From assembly GCA_012064385.1 (NCBI GenBank), contig QRDG01001736.1:163411-227410 (forward strand): DNA of 64,000 bases. Direction: 5' to 3'. The notes under the pieces were generated by a model. It ran no database searches, was not told where the DNA came from, and was given only the letters and a program-made list of their open reading frames with translations. The DNA is from Puccinellia tenuiflora. Taxonomy: Eukaryota; Streptophyta; Magnoliopsida; Poales; Poaceae. How positions within the stretch are numbered: the first letter of the stretch is position 1; every line of letters starts with the position of its first letter. This document shows, piece after piece, positions 20,691 to 30,109 of the stretch. Both the position numbers and the translations under genes were made by a program.

Positions 20691-21960
20691 ATATACATCT
20701 ATAAACCGCTAAATAGTCGCTCGTAAATATATTTTTGTCTCTCAAACACAACCCACCCTCAAAAAAAATGAAAGAGAAGAGATAAAAAAGAAAAATTAAA
20801 AGCTCAGCGACACACAGAATATATATATATATATATCAAAAGCACAATAAACTCACAATCTTTTCTAACTGTTTACAGTACGGGAAAATACAACTAACAT
20901 AAAAAAGGACCAGCCCAAATACATAACACATAGTCGCAGCCAAATACACAAGACATGGTCTGTTTGTGGCCACACTGGTGGTTAACTCTGTATCGTGAAC
21001 CAATTCAACACACGAATCATAGCAGGATCGAGGGTCAAAGACATTGACTGGGACTTAAGAAATAATCAGGCACCTGATTGTTAGCGAAACCATTTTTAAT
21101 GGCACATTTATTGAATAAAATGCAAATATTTTTGAAAAGTCGGTTGCTAATTGCATATTTCTTCGGAAAAAATGCAACTTCTAAGGAAAAACCGTTATAG
21201 TTGCACATTCTAAAGAAAGGTTTTTAACTCATGTGGAAAATAGGATGGTAGGTGCTAGTTATATTAAACAAAAATGATTTTAGTTACACATTTAAAAAAA
21301 TTACATCTAGAAACGTTAAAATTATCTAAAATTTATACATATGTTTACGCATTACCTTTTTAGAAAATGCGGTTACATATTTCTAAAAATTGCAACTACA
21401 TTTTAGTGAAATCTACACATATACAAAATACATGCATCGACAAGAGTGATTAAGAAAATAAAAGGAAAGAGAAATGTCAGACATAAAACTAGAATAAAAA
21501 AACAAAAATGCCAAAAAACACCCCAGCTTTTATGGTGTTGCGTTTGTATCGCTGTTTGTATGATGGACGTTGCTTTATTTATAAAGCGGGGTGAACGACT
21601 ATTTCGAGAGAGTTATTACCAGAGAAAAGAAAAGAAAATGAAAATAGAAAGGAGTCTGTCGGCAAAACCCATATAGACAGGGAGAATTAAAAGCCCATAC
21701 AGACACTGATATAGCCCAATAACTACTCCTACAGGCCGACACAGAAAAACGCACGCACGAATCTTGACAAAAAACAATCAGATGGTCCGCTTCGTCGACT
21801 AAGACATAAGCAGAAATCATGCACCTGATACCTAGCAAAACCGTTACCATTATACCATATCCATAGAGCAGTCCCGGTACTACACATGTGAATATGTGTA
21901 TGTACAAACACATGCGATCCAGAGAGAGAGATTTAGGTAGGTGCTTGAGAAACAAAATAG
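20691..21960. other. AT-rich transposon-derived spacer
   Basis: No gene is seen. The stretch has an (AT)n microsatellite at 20820-20836, degenerate TGCAACT motifs related to the neighbouring minisatellite (21100-21420), and two copies of the GACTGAGAC with CACCTGAT motif (about 21053 and 21795) that also occurs near 18977. It is probably the body of one or more Mutator-type elements. Confidence 0.35.
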
Positions 21961-21972
21961 TAGCTTCAGCGG

Positions 21973-22360
21973 GGAGGCGGCGTTTTGGCTCATGGGTGCA
22001 GCTGCACCCGCTAGGTAAAACATTTTTAATTTTTTTCAAAGTGTCAAAAAATTATAAAAAAAAATTCGGATATGCATCAACATTTTTTGTGTTAGCACAA
22101 AACATTTCGCTGTGAAAAGACATTTTTGTGACCTGTGCAAAAAAGACAAAAACATGTCTCGTACAAAAGCCTTTTGTAGCGCCCCGGATTTGTCTTTTTT
22201 GCACAGGTCGCAAAAAATGTCTTTTCACCGTGGATTTTTTTGTGCTAACATGAAATATGTTGAAGTATGTCCAGATTTATTTTTAGAATTTTTTGACATT
22301 TGAAAAATGATTTTTTTGGGCCGTGGGTGCAGCTGCACCCATGACCCGAAATGGATTTCC
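21973..22360. mobile_element. Long-hairpin MITE with 10-bp target duplication
   Basis: GCTTCAGCGG is repeated exactly at 21963-21972 and 22361-22370. The 388 bases between are a long imperfect palindrome: TCATGGGTGCAGCTGCACCC near the left end pairs with GGGTGCAGCTGCACCCATGA near the right end, and pairing continues for about 165 bases per arm up to the TGTGCAAAAAAGACAAA stretches around 22134 and 22190. A 9-10 bp duplication suggests a Mutator-type MITE. It sits about 45 bases upstream of the FtsH ATG. Confidence 0.85.
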
Positions 22361-22894
22361 GCTTCAGCGGCGATTCATCCAGCAGCGACACGCCCTGTTC
22401 ATCATGGCCTGCCGCCTCGCCATCTCCAAGGTCATCTCTACTTTTCCTTGTCTTCTGTTTTTCCAGCATGATTTCCAGTCTCGATCAAGTTGATTTTGTT
22501 ACTTGGTGCTTATCGATCTGAAGCTGCAACTGCAAGGCAATCGGTTGCCACTTTATTTCGGGTGTGCAATCGCCGTCGCCGATCTGCCATTGTTGACACA
22601 GTTATACTGTCCCGTTGGATTAACTCTTGTATGTGTTTGTGTCGCAGGCTGCCACATATCTTGCAAAGCATAGATCAGCAACTGCAATTTACAATGGGGT
22701 AGCTGCGGCGGCTTCTTTCAGGGCACCTGCTGCAGATGCAACTAGTGGCGTAGGTAATATGTCTGGCTGATTTTCTCTTATACAAGACTTAATCTGTCTA
22801 CTTATATGTGGCTACTGCCAACCAGGAGTGCTAGCCTGAACTTTCTTTGTTGACGGTTTCCATTGAGGAACTCAGTCTTGCTTGGTCCTTACTA

Positions 22895-23050
22895 CTTAGT
22901 GCAGGTAGTGTGCTTAGAAATCTGGTACATCAGAGATACTCCGCTTATCAGAGATACTCCGCTTAGGAGTACTCCGCTTATCAGAGATACTCCGCTTAGG
23001 AGTACCTATCAAGCTTTGCTCGTCAGAAGGTACGGGGTGTGCACGCCGCT
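22895..23050 (+). repeat. Repeat expansion in a probable former FtsH exon
   Basis: ATCAGAGATACTCCGCTTA is repeated with GGAGTACTCCGCTTA links between 22929 and 23008. Read in one frame the flanks give NLVHQRYSA and LSSFARQ, which resemble the serine- and arginine-rich stretch after the presequence of FTSH4-like proteins. The repeats bring in stop codons, so this exon is no longer usable. Confidence 0.5.
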
Positions 23051-24429
23051 TATCGAGGTACCCGCATATTCTTTTGTCGCATCTAGTAATTAGTGTATGT
23101 AGTTTTTTCCCCATAAATGACATCGCAATTTGACTTGACCACTTTTGTGTGCATGAACGCATTCTATTCTATTCTCTATGCAGGAATTTCATATGCAGCG
23201 AGGGAGGAAGGACTTGGCACCAAAAGTGCACCCTATTACATAATAGAGAAAGATTTACTTAAAAAGCAGCTTCTACGTACCTCTGGAGGCCTTGTGATTA
23301 CTACCGCTGTGTACTATGCCCTTAATAAGGTGATGAAGAATGGGGAATTCCTGAGCCTGAAGATAATAAAGAAGTTACTGAGTCTAAAGATTCGAAAGAG
23401 TCTGAACGTTGGAAAGATGTGGCTTCAGATTCGAGCACAAAATTCAGTGATGTAAAGGGGGTTGATGAAGCCAAAGCTGAGCTTGAGGACATAGTTCACT
23501 ACCTACGAGATCCCGACGTGAGTGCGGCATTGCCATCAACCTCCGTGCATGTGTTTTAGTTCAATAATATTTTACTTTCTTGATGCGGAGTTGTTACCCT
23601 ACTCTTGCATGCTTTCACTACAGGAACAACGCAGTACGAAGCCGTAGGCATAGGCTCTATAGCCGTCGGCGTACGTTGTGCCGACGGCGACCAAATAGCC
23701 GTCGGTGTATAGTTTGGCCGTCGGCGTAAGCTGTGCCGACGGCCAGATATGCCCGTCGGCGTACGTGTCGTCGGCGTAGTACATGTAGGGCCCACAACAG
23801 GCAAGGCCAACATGTGGCGATAGGGTTAGAGGATACGCCGACGGCAATGCCGTCGGCACAGCGTCAACCATTTGGCAACGCTACAGGCTGTGCCGACGGC
23901 TAGGCTCTGTTTTTTTTTTTTTTTGGATTCCAGTACCAAAATTACACCATAATTCACAGAAAAATCACAGTAATAATATGGGTCATAACAACAGTACTAA
24001 CAACACAAATCACAATATCAAGTGCATACAAACATCAATATGCATCACACACCATCACACCAACATAAATAACAACAGTTCTACTCTGGTGGAGACAGGG
24101 TGAACCCAAGATCTCCCCTGGTGAAGGCAGGCGACCGCTGGCGCGGCGTGGCCGAAGTAGAGCCAGCACGAGAACCAGCACCAGGCGAAGGAGAAGCGCG
24201 AAAATCCGGTGAGCCCGGCGAGGCACTAGGAGAAGCATGAGCGGCCCTCGAACATCCTGTTCCCTATATGTGAGAGCAAACTGGTCCCTCGATGGAAAGA
24301 CTGGCGGCGGCCCGGGCCTAGGAGGCGCCGCTCCTATCGGGTCCCCCGCTCTCCAGTGGTCATAAACCTAATCGTAGCCTGCCAAGGGTTGTAGAAATAA
24401 AGATTCAAACTAGGGGAATTGGGACTTGT

Positions 24430-24790
24430 GATCATTTGCAAAAGTAAAGGTTGAAACTAACCGCTTGGAATGCCTCCATATACGAACCGTAGGCCTCATC
24501 CCTCTCATTCCACAGACGCATGTCCTCCTGGTATCTCGTATGAGCGGCATCGTAGGCCTACTCGAAATCACGCTACAATTTAAAAAATGATGAATGTCGT
24601 CAACTTAGCCATGCAGGAAGGAATGTCGAAAAGAAGATGAAAGTGAGAAAGACTTACATCGCGGGATTGACGAGGCTGTCGAGGAGGCGGGATAGTGGTG
24701 CCGACGGGGAGGGTAGCTTTGACCTGCGTGAAGGTCCTGGCTGGCCTGACCACCACACTAAGAACGCGCGGACGGCCATGCTCCATCGGG
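24430..24790 (-). pseudogene. Remnant of a CACTA-encoded gene
   Basis: The minus strand at about 24580-24455 reads QRDFE, a stop, then AYDAAHTRYQEDMRLWNERD and EAYGSYMEAFQA, a coiled-coil-like tail of the type found at the C-terminus of plant En/Spm-associated proteins. Upstream, 24786-24600 gives a proline- and arginine-rich exon-like frame. Stops and lost exons make it non-functional. Confidence 0.5.
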
Positions 24791-24805
24791 GAAGGATCTT
24801 GGAAA

Positions 24806-25368
24806 GATTCCCCCCGTTCGCCCCATGTGGTAGTTTCCAGCTATATGTTCAGAAACTCGCTAAGGAAACAGTGACGCTCGTGAAGCCGGTCACATCTCGG
24901 GAAAGGATCTTGGACATCTACAACCCAAAAACACACTTGTACACATGTGATATGGCACCCCCTATCTTTTGGTGGGGTTTCGATGCTCCGGAGCACCTCT
25001 CCGGCGAAACCCTAGACCCGTCGGAGATAATCCTACCTTTTCCGTCTACGGCCGGTACGGGCGTCGAAAGGGGGTAGCTCAGTGGACTGTTTTGCTTGGT
25101 TGGGTTAGGTTAGTCATTAGGTACAAGAAAAACACACATATACCCAAACTCTTGCAAAGATTCCCCCCGTTCGCCCCATGTGGGAGTTTCCAGCTATATG
25201 CCCAGAAACTCGCTAAGGAAACAGTGACGCTCGTGAAGCCGGTCACACATCGGGGAAGGATCTTGGACATCTACAACCCAAAACACACTTGTACACATGT
25301 GATATGGCACCCCTAGCTTTTGGTGGGGTTCCGATGCTCCGGAGCACCTCTCCGGCGAAACCCACGGG
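24806..25368. repeat. Direct repeat of about 210 bp inside the CACTA
   Basis: The segment from GATTCCCCCCGTTCGCCCCA to CTCCGGCGAAACCC occurs at 24806-25014 and again from 25159 to about 25364, offset by 353 bases with few differences. It probably arose within the element. Confidence 0.85.
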
Positions 25369-27126
25369 GCAGGGTTTCGACACTATCCCACCCCGATGCA
25401 TGAAATATTTAAACAAATAATTGATATAAAAAATCAGCATACTAAAATTTATAGTTACAAATAAATACATAATATAGAGGTTGTAATAAAAAAAACTCTA
25501 ACCGGGCCAGCCTACGGCCAACCTATGCCGACGGCGGCCATTGGCACAACAGCAGCTACGCCAACGGCTAATGAACGCCGCCGGCCGCCGTCGGGCCTAG
25601 TTATTCTATGCCGACGGCAAATTAATGCCGACGGCGGCCGTCGGCCTATCTTGTCTACGTCGACGGCCATTTTTGTGCCGACGGCTGCCTCGGCCGGCTG
25701 GGCTGCCAGGAGGCTACGCCGACGGCCCCAACCTTTTGCCGTCGAGCCGTCGGCACATTGGGCCGTTCCTGTAGTGTTTGCAGAATTTCACACGCCTTGG
25801 TGGCAAGCTTCCAAAGGGCGTTCTGCTTGCTGGCCCTCCTGGCACAGGAAAGACCATGTTGGCAAGGGCTGTGGCCGGTGAAGCAGGGGTACCGTTCTTC
25901 GCATGCAGCGGCAGCGAATTCGAGGAGAGGTATGTGGGTGTTGGGGCTAAAAGAGTGAGGGACCTCTTTAGTGCAGTAAAGAAGCGGTCCCCTTGCATAA
26001 TATTCTTCGATAAGATCGACGCCATTGCTGGAAAGAGGAACGGAGATGATTCAAAGTCGCGGAGGCAGACCCTGAACCAGCTGCTTGTTGAGATGGATGG
26101 CTTTAAGGAGAATGACGGGATCATTATTCTTGCGGCGACCAACTTCTCAAAGTCGCTAGATAAAGCTGCTGTTAGACCTGGGCGTTTTGACCGTCAAGTT
26201 CAGGTTCCTAAACCAGATACTGAGGGCCGGCGGCAGATCCTCGAGGCTTGTATGTCAAAGGTACATACTCTGTCGATAAAGATACGTAAGGGGTCTTCAA
26301 TGCAAGACTTTGACCTTTCTCTGTGATTTCCTTTTCAGGTCAAATCCAGGGGTGTAGATCTGATGACCATTGCGAGGGGGACGCCGGGATTCTCAGGTGC
26401 AGACCTTACAAACTTGGTGAACCTTGCTGCTCTGAATGCTTCCAAGGATGGGGCAGTAGCTGTTATGATGGATCACATTGAATACGCCAAGGACAAGATC
26501 ATGATGGGCAGCGAGCGCAAATCAGCTGTGATACCTGATAACTGCAGGAAGATGACTGCCTAAGTGCCTATCATGAGGGAGGAAGGGCACTTGTTGCTAT
26601 CCACACGGATGGCGCTCGCCCTATCCACAAGGCTACCATTGTCCCGAGGGGCAACGCGCTTGGCATGGTGATGTAGCTGCCAGAGGAAGAAGATGTGTAT
26701 AAAGTATCACGGAAGAAGATGCTGGCAAAATTGGACATCCTCATGGGAGGTAAAGTGGCTGAGGAGCTTATATTTGGGGACAGCGAGGTTACTTCTGGCG
26801 CCTTGTCTGATCTAAGCGAGGCAACTCAGCTGGCGACAAACATGGTCACCAAGTATGGTATGAGCCAGCGGATCGGTCTTGTTTCCTATGGCAATGGCGA
26901 TGATGGTGGCACTGGCGGTGAGAAGAAGATGGCGGCGGCCTTGAGCGGGTATAACATAGCCCTCGTTGATGAGAAGGTCAAAGAACTATTGGCCAAGGCT
27001 CACAAGAATGCGAAAAAGATTGTCACCGCGCACAGCAAGGAGCTTCATGTGCTAGCCGATGCCCTCCTTGAGCATGGAACTCTCACCGGAGATGAGATCA
27101 AGCAGCTACTTTTGCCATGTAAATAA

Positions 27127-27570
27127 ATGGTTGGTTCTAACAGAACCAGGAAACAGCTTCTTCGTCCTAAACATTGGACACGCAAAACAGTTTTGGCCAA
27201 AGAACATTTTTCTTCTTTTAATTCTTTATTAGTTGCAATGTAAAAGAGATGTACGATTTCTCTGACTTTTGTTTCTCCAGCCTGAAGAGAATACACATGG
27301 TTTTGCACGTTTGCATACTGTCCAAGCATCTTCATAATAAATTCGAAAAATAAAATTTCACCATCAAAGTGATGATTGGAACTTGAGAAACCATTGTCAA
27401 GCAGGTTTTGTACGTACAAGGTTTTGGGCCACGATTGCTAGACCACCGATTGATCCCTAAAAACAAATAACCCATCGTTCCAGACTCCCGATCGGTAGAC
27501 GACGGCCAGCTTCTGACGGCAAGTCGGCGACGGACGGTTTCCTGTGCTTCGTCGCGAATCGAACAAAACC
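27127..27570. other. 3' flank of the FtsH pseudogene
   Basis: Intergenic sequence with no gene. The first part is probably the 3' UTR of the former FtsH gene. Confidence 0.4.
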
Positions 27571-29165
27571 AGGGGTGTCTCCGGCACATCTCCAATAATT
27601 GGAGGTCTAATTGAATAATTGAAGGGTGCCGGACACTTGTTCGACGTTTTTTTTTCCCGTCCCATACCGGCACCTATTAAACGGCCGGACCCCAATTGAT
27701 CACCATTTGCAAAACGAGGCCGATTTCATTCCATTCCGACGATTTCATTTACAAAATAGGCGTTACAACTAAAATTTAAACTAAAACTACTACTAGTCTA
27801 CGGCGGAGGTGGCACGTTAGGGCCAACTTCGTCGTCGTCCGCCCCCTCGTCGAAAGAGGAGGAGCCAGGCATGAGGCCGCCAGCATGGGCACGCAAGCGC
27901 CTCGCCGCCCCGGCCCCCGGCCGCTCTGGCCTCCACCATCTGCCGGTACTGCTCCGCCGCTTGGCTGCGCTCCCGCGCACGTCGACGCCTCATCGCGCGT
28001 CCCAATCTCTCCGCCGTTCGTCGGGCCTGCTCCACCTGCAGCTCCCTCTCCGCCTCAGCCGTCTGCTCCGCCTGCAGCTCCCTCGCCGCGAACGGCCGGT
28101 CCTCCCGTGCGTCGTGCGCCGCGGCCTCCTGGCTCATCATCTCCAGCTCCCGTGCTTCGGCCGCCCGGCGGAAGGCCTCATCGACCAGGCGGATGTGAGC
28201 GAGCGCCCTCGCCGTGTTCAGCTCCTCGTGCGCCGCGGCCTAGGCTTCGGTGAAGGAGCGGGCGTACTCGTCGGTGACGAGCGTCTGGAGCGACAGCTCC
28301 TTCGCGCGCTCCTCCGTCACATCGTTCGCGGCCATGACGAAGTCCCGGAACTCATGGCGCCCCTCCTCCTCGCGCGCTGTGACGAAGGAGTAGTATGCCG
28401 CGTGCTAGTCCGGACAGACAGGTGGCTCCTGCTCCTTCTCCTCCTCCTCCTCCTCCTCCTCCTCCTCCAGCACCGGCACCTCCTCCTCCTGCACCGGCAC
28501 CGGCACCGGCAACGGCTCCTCCAAAGGGTCCTCCTCACCCTCCTCCTCCCACTCGAAGTCCAGGGCCTCGTCGTCGTCTGTCGGCGGAAGAGGAGGAGGA
28601 GGCGGAGGAGGAGCTCCCCCCTCCACCGCGTAACGTCGGCGCACCGTCTGGGTGAGGGTGGCCCATAGGAGGGTGCGTGTCATGTTGGTGGGTGGGGCGG
28701 CGGTGTGCTTCTGCTCTCTATGGCGAGGTGTGAGCACGGCGAGGTGTGAGCGAGGTTTTTATAGCCGACGAGAAGCGGCGGGAAAGCAAGGCGGGAAGCG
28801 GCGAGAAAGCAAGGCAGGAAACGGTGGCGCGCGCGGGAAGCGACGGGTGGGTGGTGAGGCGACGCGCCGGTTTAATGCCGATGATATGTCTCCGCCGCGT
28901 GGGCTGCCGCGCCGCTTCGTAAGACTGCTCCGGCATTAAACCCTCGGAAGGGACGGGTGTTAGGATGACAGGCGGGCCAAGCCTATCAGTGGACATGCCC
29001 GGACAGTGTCCGGCACCGCGATGGCAGCCTCCAAAGTTGGAGGCCCTGTTCCCGGTGTCGGACAGATTTTGGGCCGGACAAAGGCTTTGCAACCCCCCGG
29101 TGTGGCCTGTTTACGTCCTAAAAGAGCTTTACGGCCCCTTTTACGACCCCCGTGGAGATGCTCTA
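27570..29165 (-). mobile_element. Class II element remnant with a captured gene
   Basis: The right limit GTGGAGATGCTCTAAA (29151-29166) is a common end of grass DNA transposons. Near both limits are CCGGCACATCTCCAATAATT and CCTCCAAAGTTGGAGG-type motifs with CCGGACA repeats in opposite orientations. Homology to the CTD phosphatase 3' region resumes directly after the right end. No clean target duplication was identified, so the left limit is approximate. Confidence 0.4.
27817..28683 (-). pseudogene. Transposon-borne coiled-coil protein gene, two stops
   Basis: From the ATG at 28683 (MTRTLLWATLTQTVRRRYAV) one frame runs to 27817 with only two stops, both TAG (28407-28405 and 28242-28240). The product has a polyproline and acidic N-terminal part (DDDEALDFEWEEEGEEDP, then long glutamate runs), then helices FVTAREEEGRHEFRDFVMAA and AKELSLQTLVTDEYARSFTE, and an alanine-, glutamate- and arginine-rich coiled coil. 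I know such frames only as anonymous proteins repeated in Triticeae DNA elements; no function is assigned. The low-complexity glutamate coding causes strong spurious frames on the other strand. Confidence 0.55.
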
Positions 29166-29346
29166 AAAACTTACAACAGAGCAATTTATACACCCGACTA
29201 TCCCAGTCTGGCAGTTCAAATGTAAAGGGCATATGATTGCACCATGGCAAGGATTTTGAACTCCTCCCGATACAGTGCCGATGAGATCTAGGATCATTTC
29301 AAGCACTTAACTGTCAATTGGCATGCTCTGCATTGAGAACGAATCT
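29166..29346 (-). pseudogene. Diverged copy of the CTD phosphatase 3' end
   Basis: ACTTACAACAGAGCAATTTA, then GGCAAGGATTTTGAA, ATACAGTGCCGATGAGAT and CAATTGGCATGCTCTGCATT line up in order with 49257-49460, the 3' UTR and last codons of the CTD phosphatase gene. Similarity stops at about 29346. It is a partial duplication separated from its source by the CACTA block and the DUF1668 gene. Confidence 0.6.
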
Positions 29347-29649
29347 GAAACCAACATCAAAGCGAGGAATTAAACTTCACAAATCCTTGTCGAAGACTCA
29401 AAGTTTTTTGGAATTCCTGAAACTAAATTTTGAACCATGCACAAACCACTAGTGGAGACTGGACCTATTGTCCCGGGCCGTGAGGGTCTTTTGTCGCGGT
29501 TGGCCAACCGCGACAGCGGAGGCGGGACTAAAGGTCCAACCATTAGTCGCGGACCTGTCACCAGCCGGGACAAATGGTCCTCATCCTGGGTGTGCTACGG
29601 GCAGAACCTTTAGTCGCGGTTCGTATAACGGGCCGCGACTAATTGTTAT

Positions 29650-29858
29650 CTGCCGCGGCAGAAATTTGGGCACTTTCTGTGCCGCGGCAGAGAGTTCATT
29701 TTGGTTAGGGTTTAGGGTTTACTAATTCTCTGCCGCGGCAGAAATTTGGGCACTTTCTGTGCCGCGGCAGAGAATTCATTTTGTTTTATTTTATTCATTT
29801 ATTTTCTTTTCTTCATTTCAAAATAGTTTTCGTATATTTCTACGCTACCACATACAGT
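29650..29858. repeat. Left subterminal palindromes
   Basis: The palindrome CTGCCGCGGCAG occurs at 29650-29661 and 29730-29741, with TGCCGCGGCAG at 29680-29690 and 29760-29770, in an 80-base duplication. A related stretch in the same orientation lies at 45530-45742, with TGCCGCGGCAG at 45636-45646 and the same GTTTTCGTATATTT tail. Confidence 0.75.
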
Positions 29859-30109
29859 ACACTAGTAGAAAAAGGGGCATTGGTCCCGGTTCCAAAGGGG
29901 CATTGGTCCCGATTCATACATAGAAACATAAGCCCACACGTCGAGATCACGTTCAAGTTACTAGACCGACATCACGTTTCTCACACGTCCAGATCACGTC
30001 AATTACATTGGAGGCAAAAAATAATTGCTTTTGTGATAAAATTCTCCAGTTTTCTTCAGGACCTCCGAGTTCAAAAATCCCGCCAATTCCTCTTGAATTG
30101 CTTTTAGGC

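Larger units (their letters stand above)
23616..25776. mobile_element. CACTA element in the FtsH intron, 2161 bp
   Basis: It starts CACTACAGGAA and ends with TTCCTGTAGTG, flanked by the 3-base duplication TTT (23613-23615 and 25777-25779). Both ends carry many GCCGTCGGC and GCCGACGGC subterminal repeats. The right end is 7 bases from the next FtsH exon, just upstream of TTTGCAG, so the acceptor survives. The interior has minus-strand remnants of a CACTA gene and an internal direct repeat. Confidence 0.95.
22404..27126 (+). pseudogene. FtsH-type mitochondrial i-AAA protease, pseudogene
   Basis: Exons read here: 22404-22430, 22648-22753, 23184-23517, 25784-26260 and 26339-27126, joined at GT/AG sites in phase. 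The product is an FTSH4-like AAA protease: a transmembrane stretch (GGLVITTAVYYAL), KFSDVKGVDEAKAELEDIVH, Walker A GPPGTGKT, pore loop YVG, second region of homology (TNFSKSLDKAAVRPGRFD), and the protease tail with MGGKVAEELIFG and EVTSGALSDL. Intact relatives degrade inner-membrane proteins. Damage: a frameshift near 23335; Walker B reads FFDKID, with lysine (26012-26014) for the catalytic glutamate; an 8-base insertion (26561-26568); the zinc motif reads HEGGR, with arginine (26584-26586) for the second histidine; a TAG at 26674-26676. A CACTA fills the third intron. Confidence 0.9.

Noticed and set aside
27871..28668. A 265-codon plus-strand frame
   Set aside because: It is antisense to the coiled-coil transposon gene; long leucine and arginine runs mirror the glutamate and alanine codons of the other strand.
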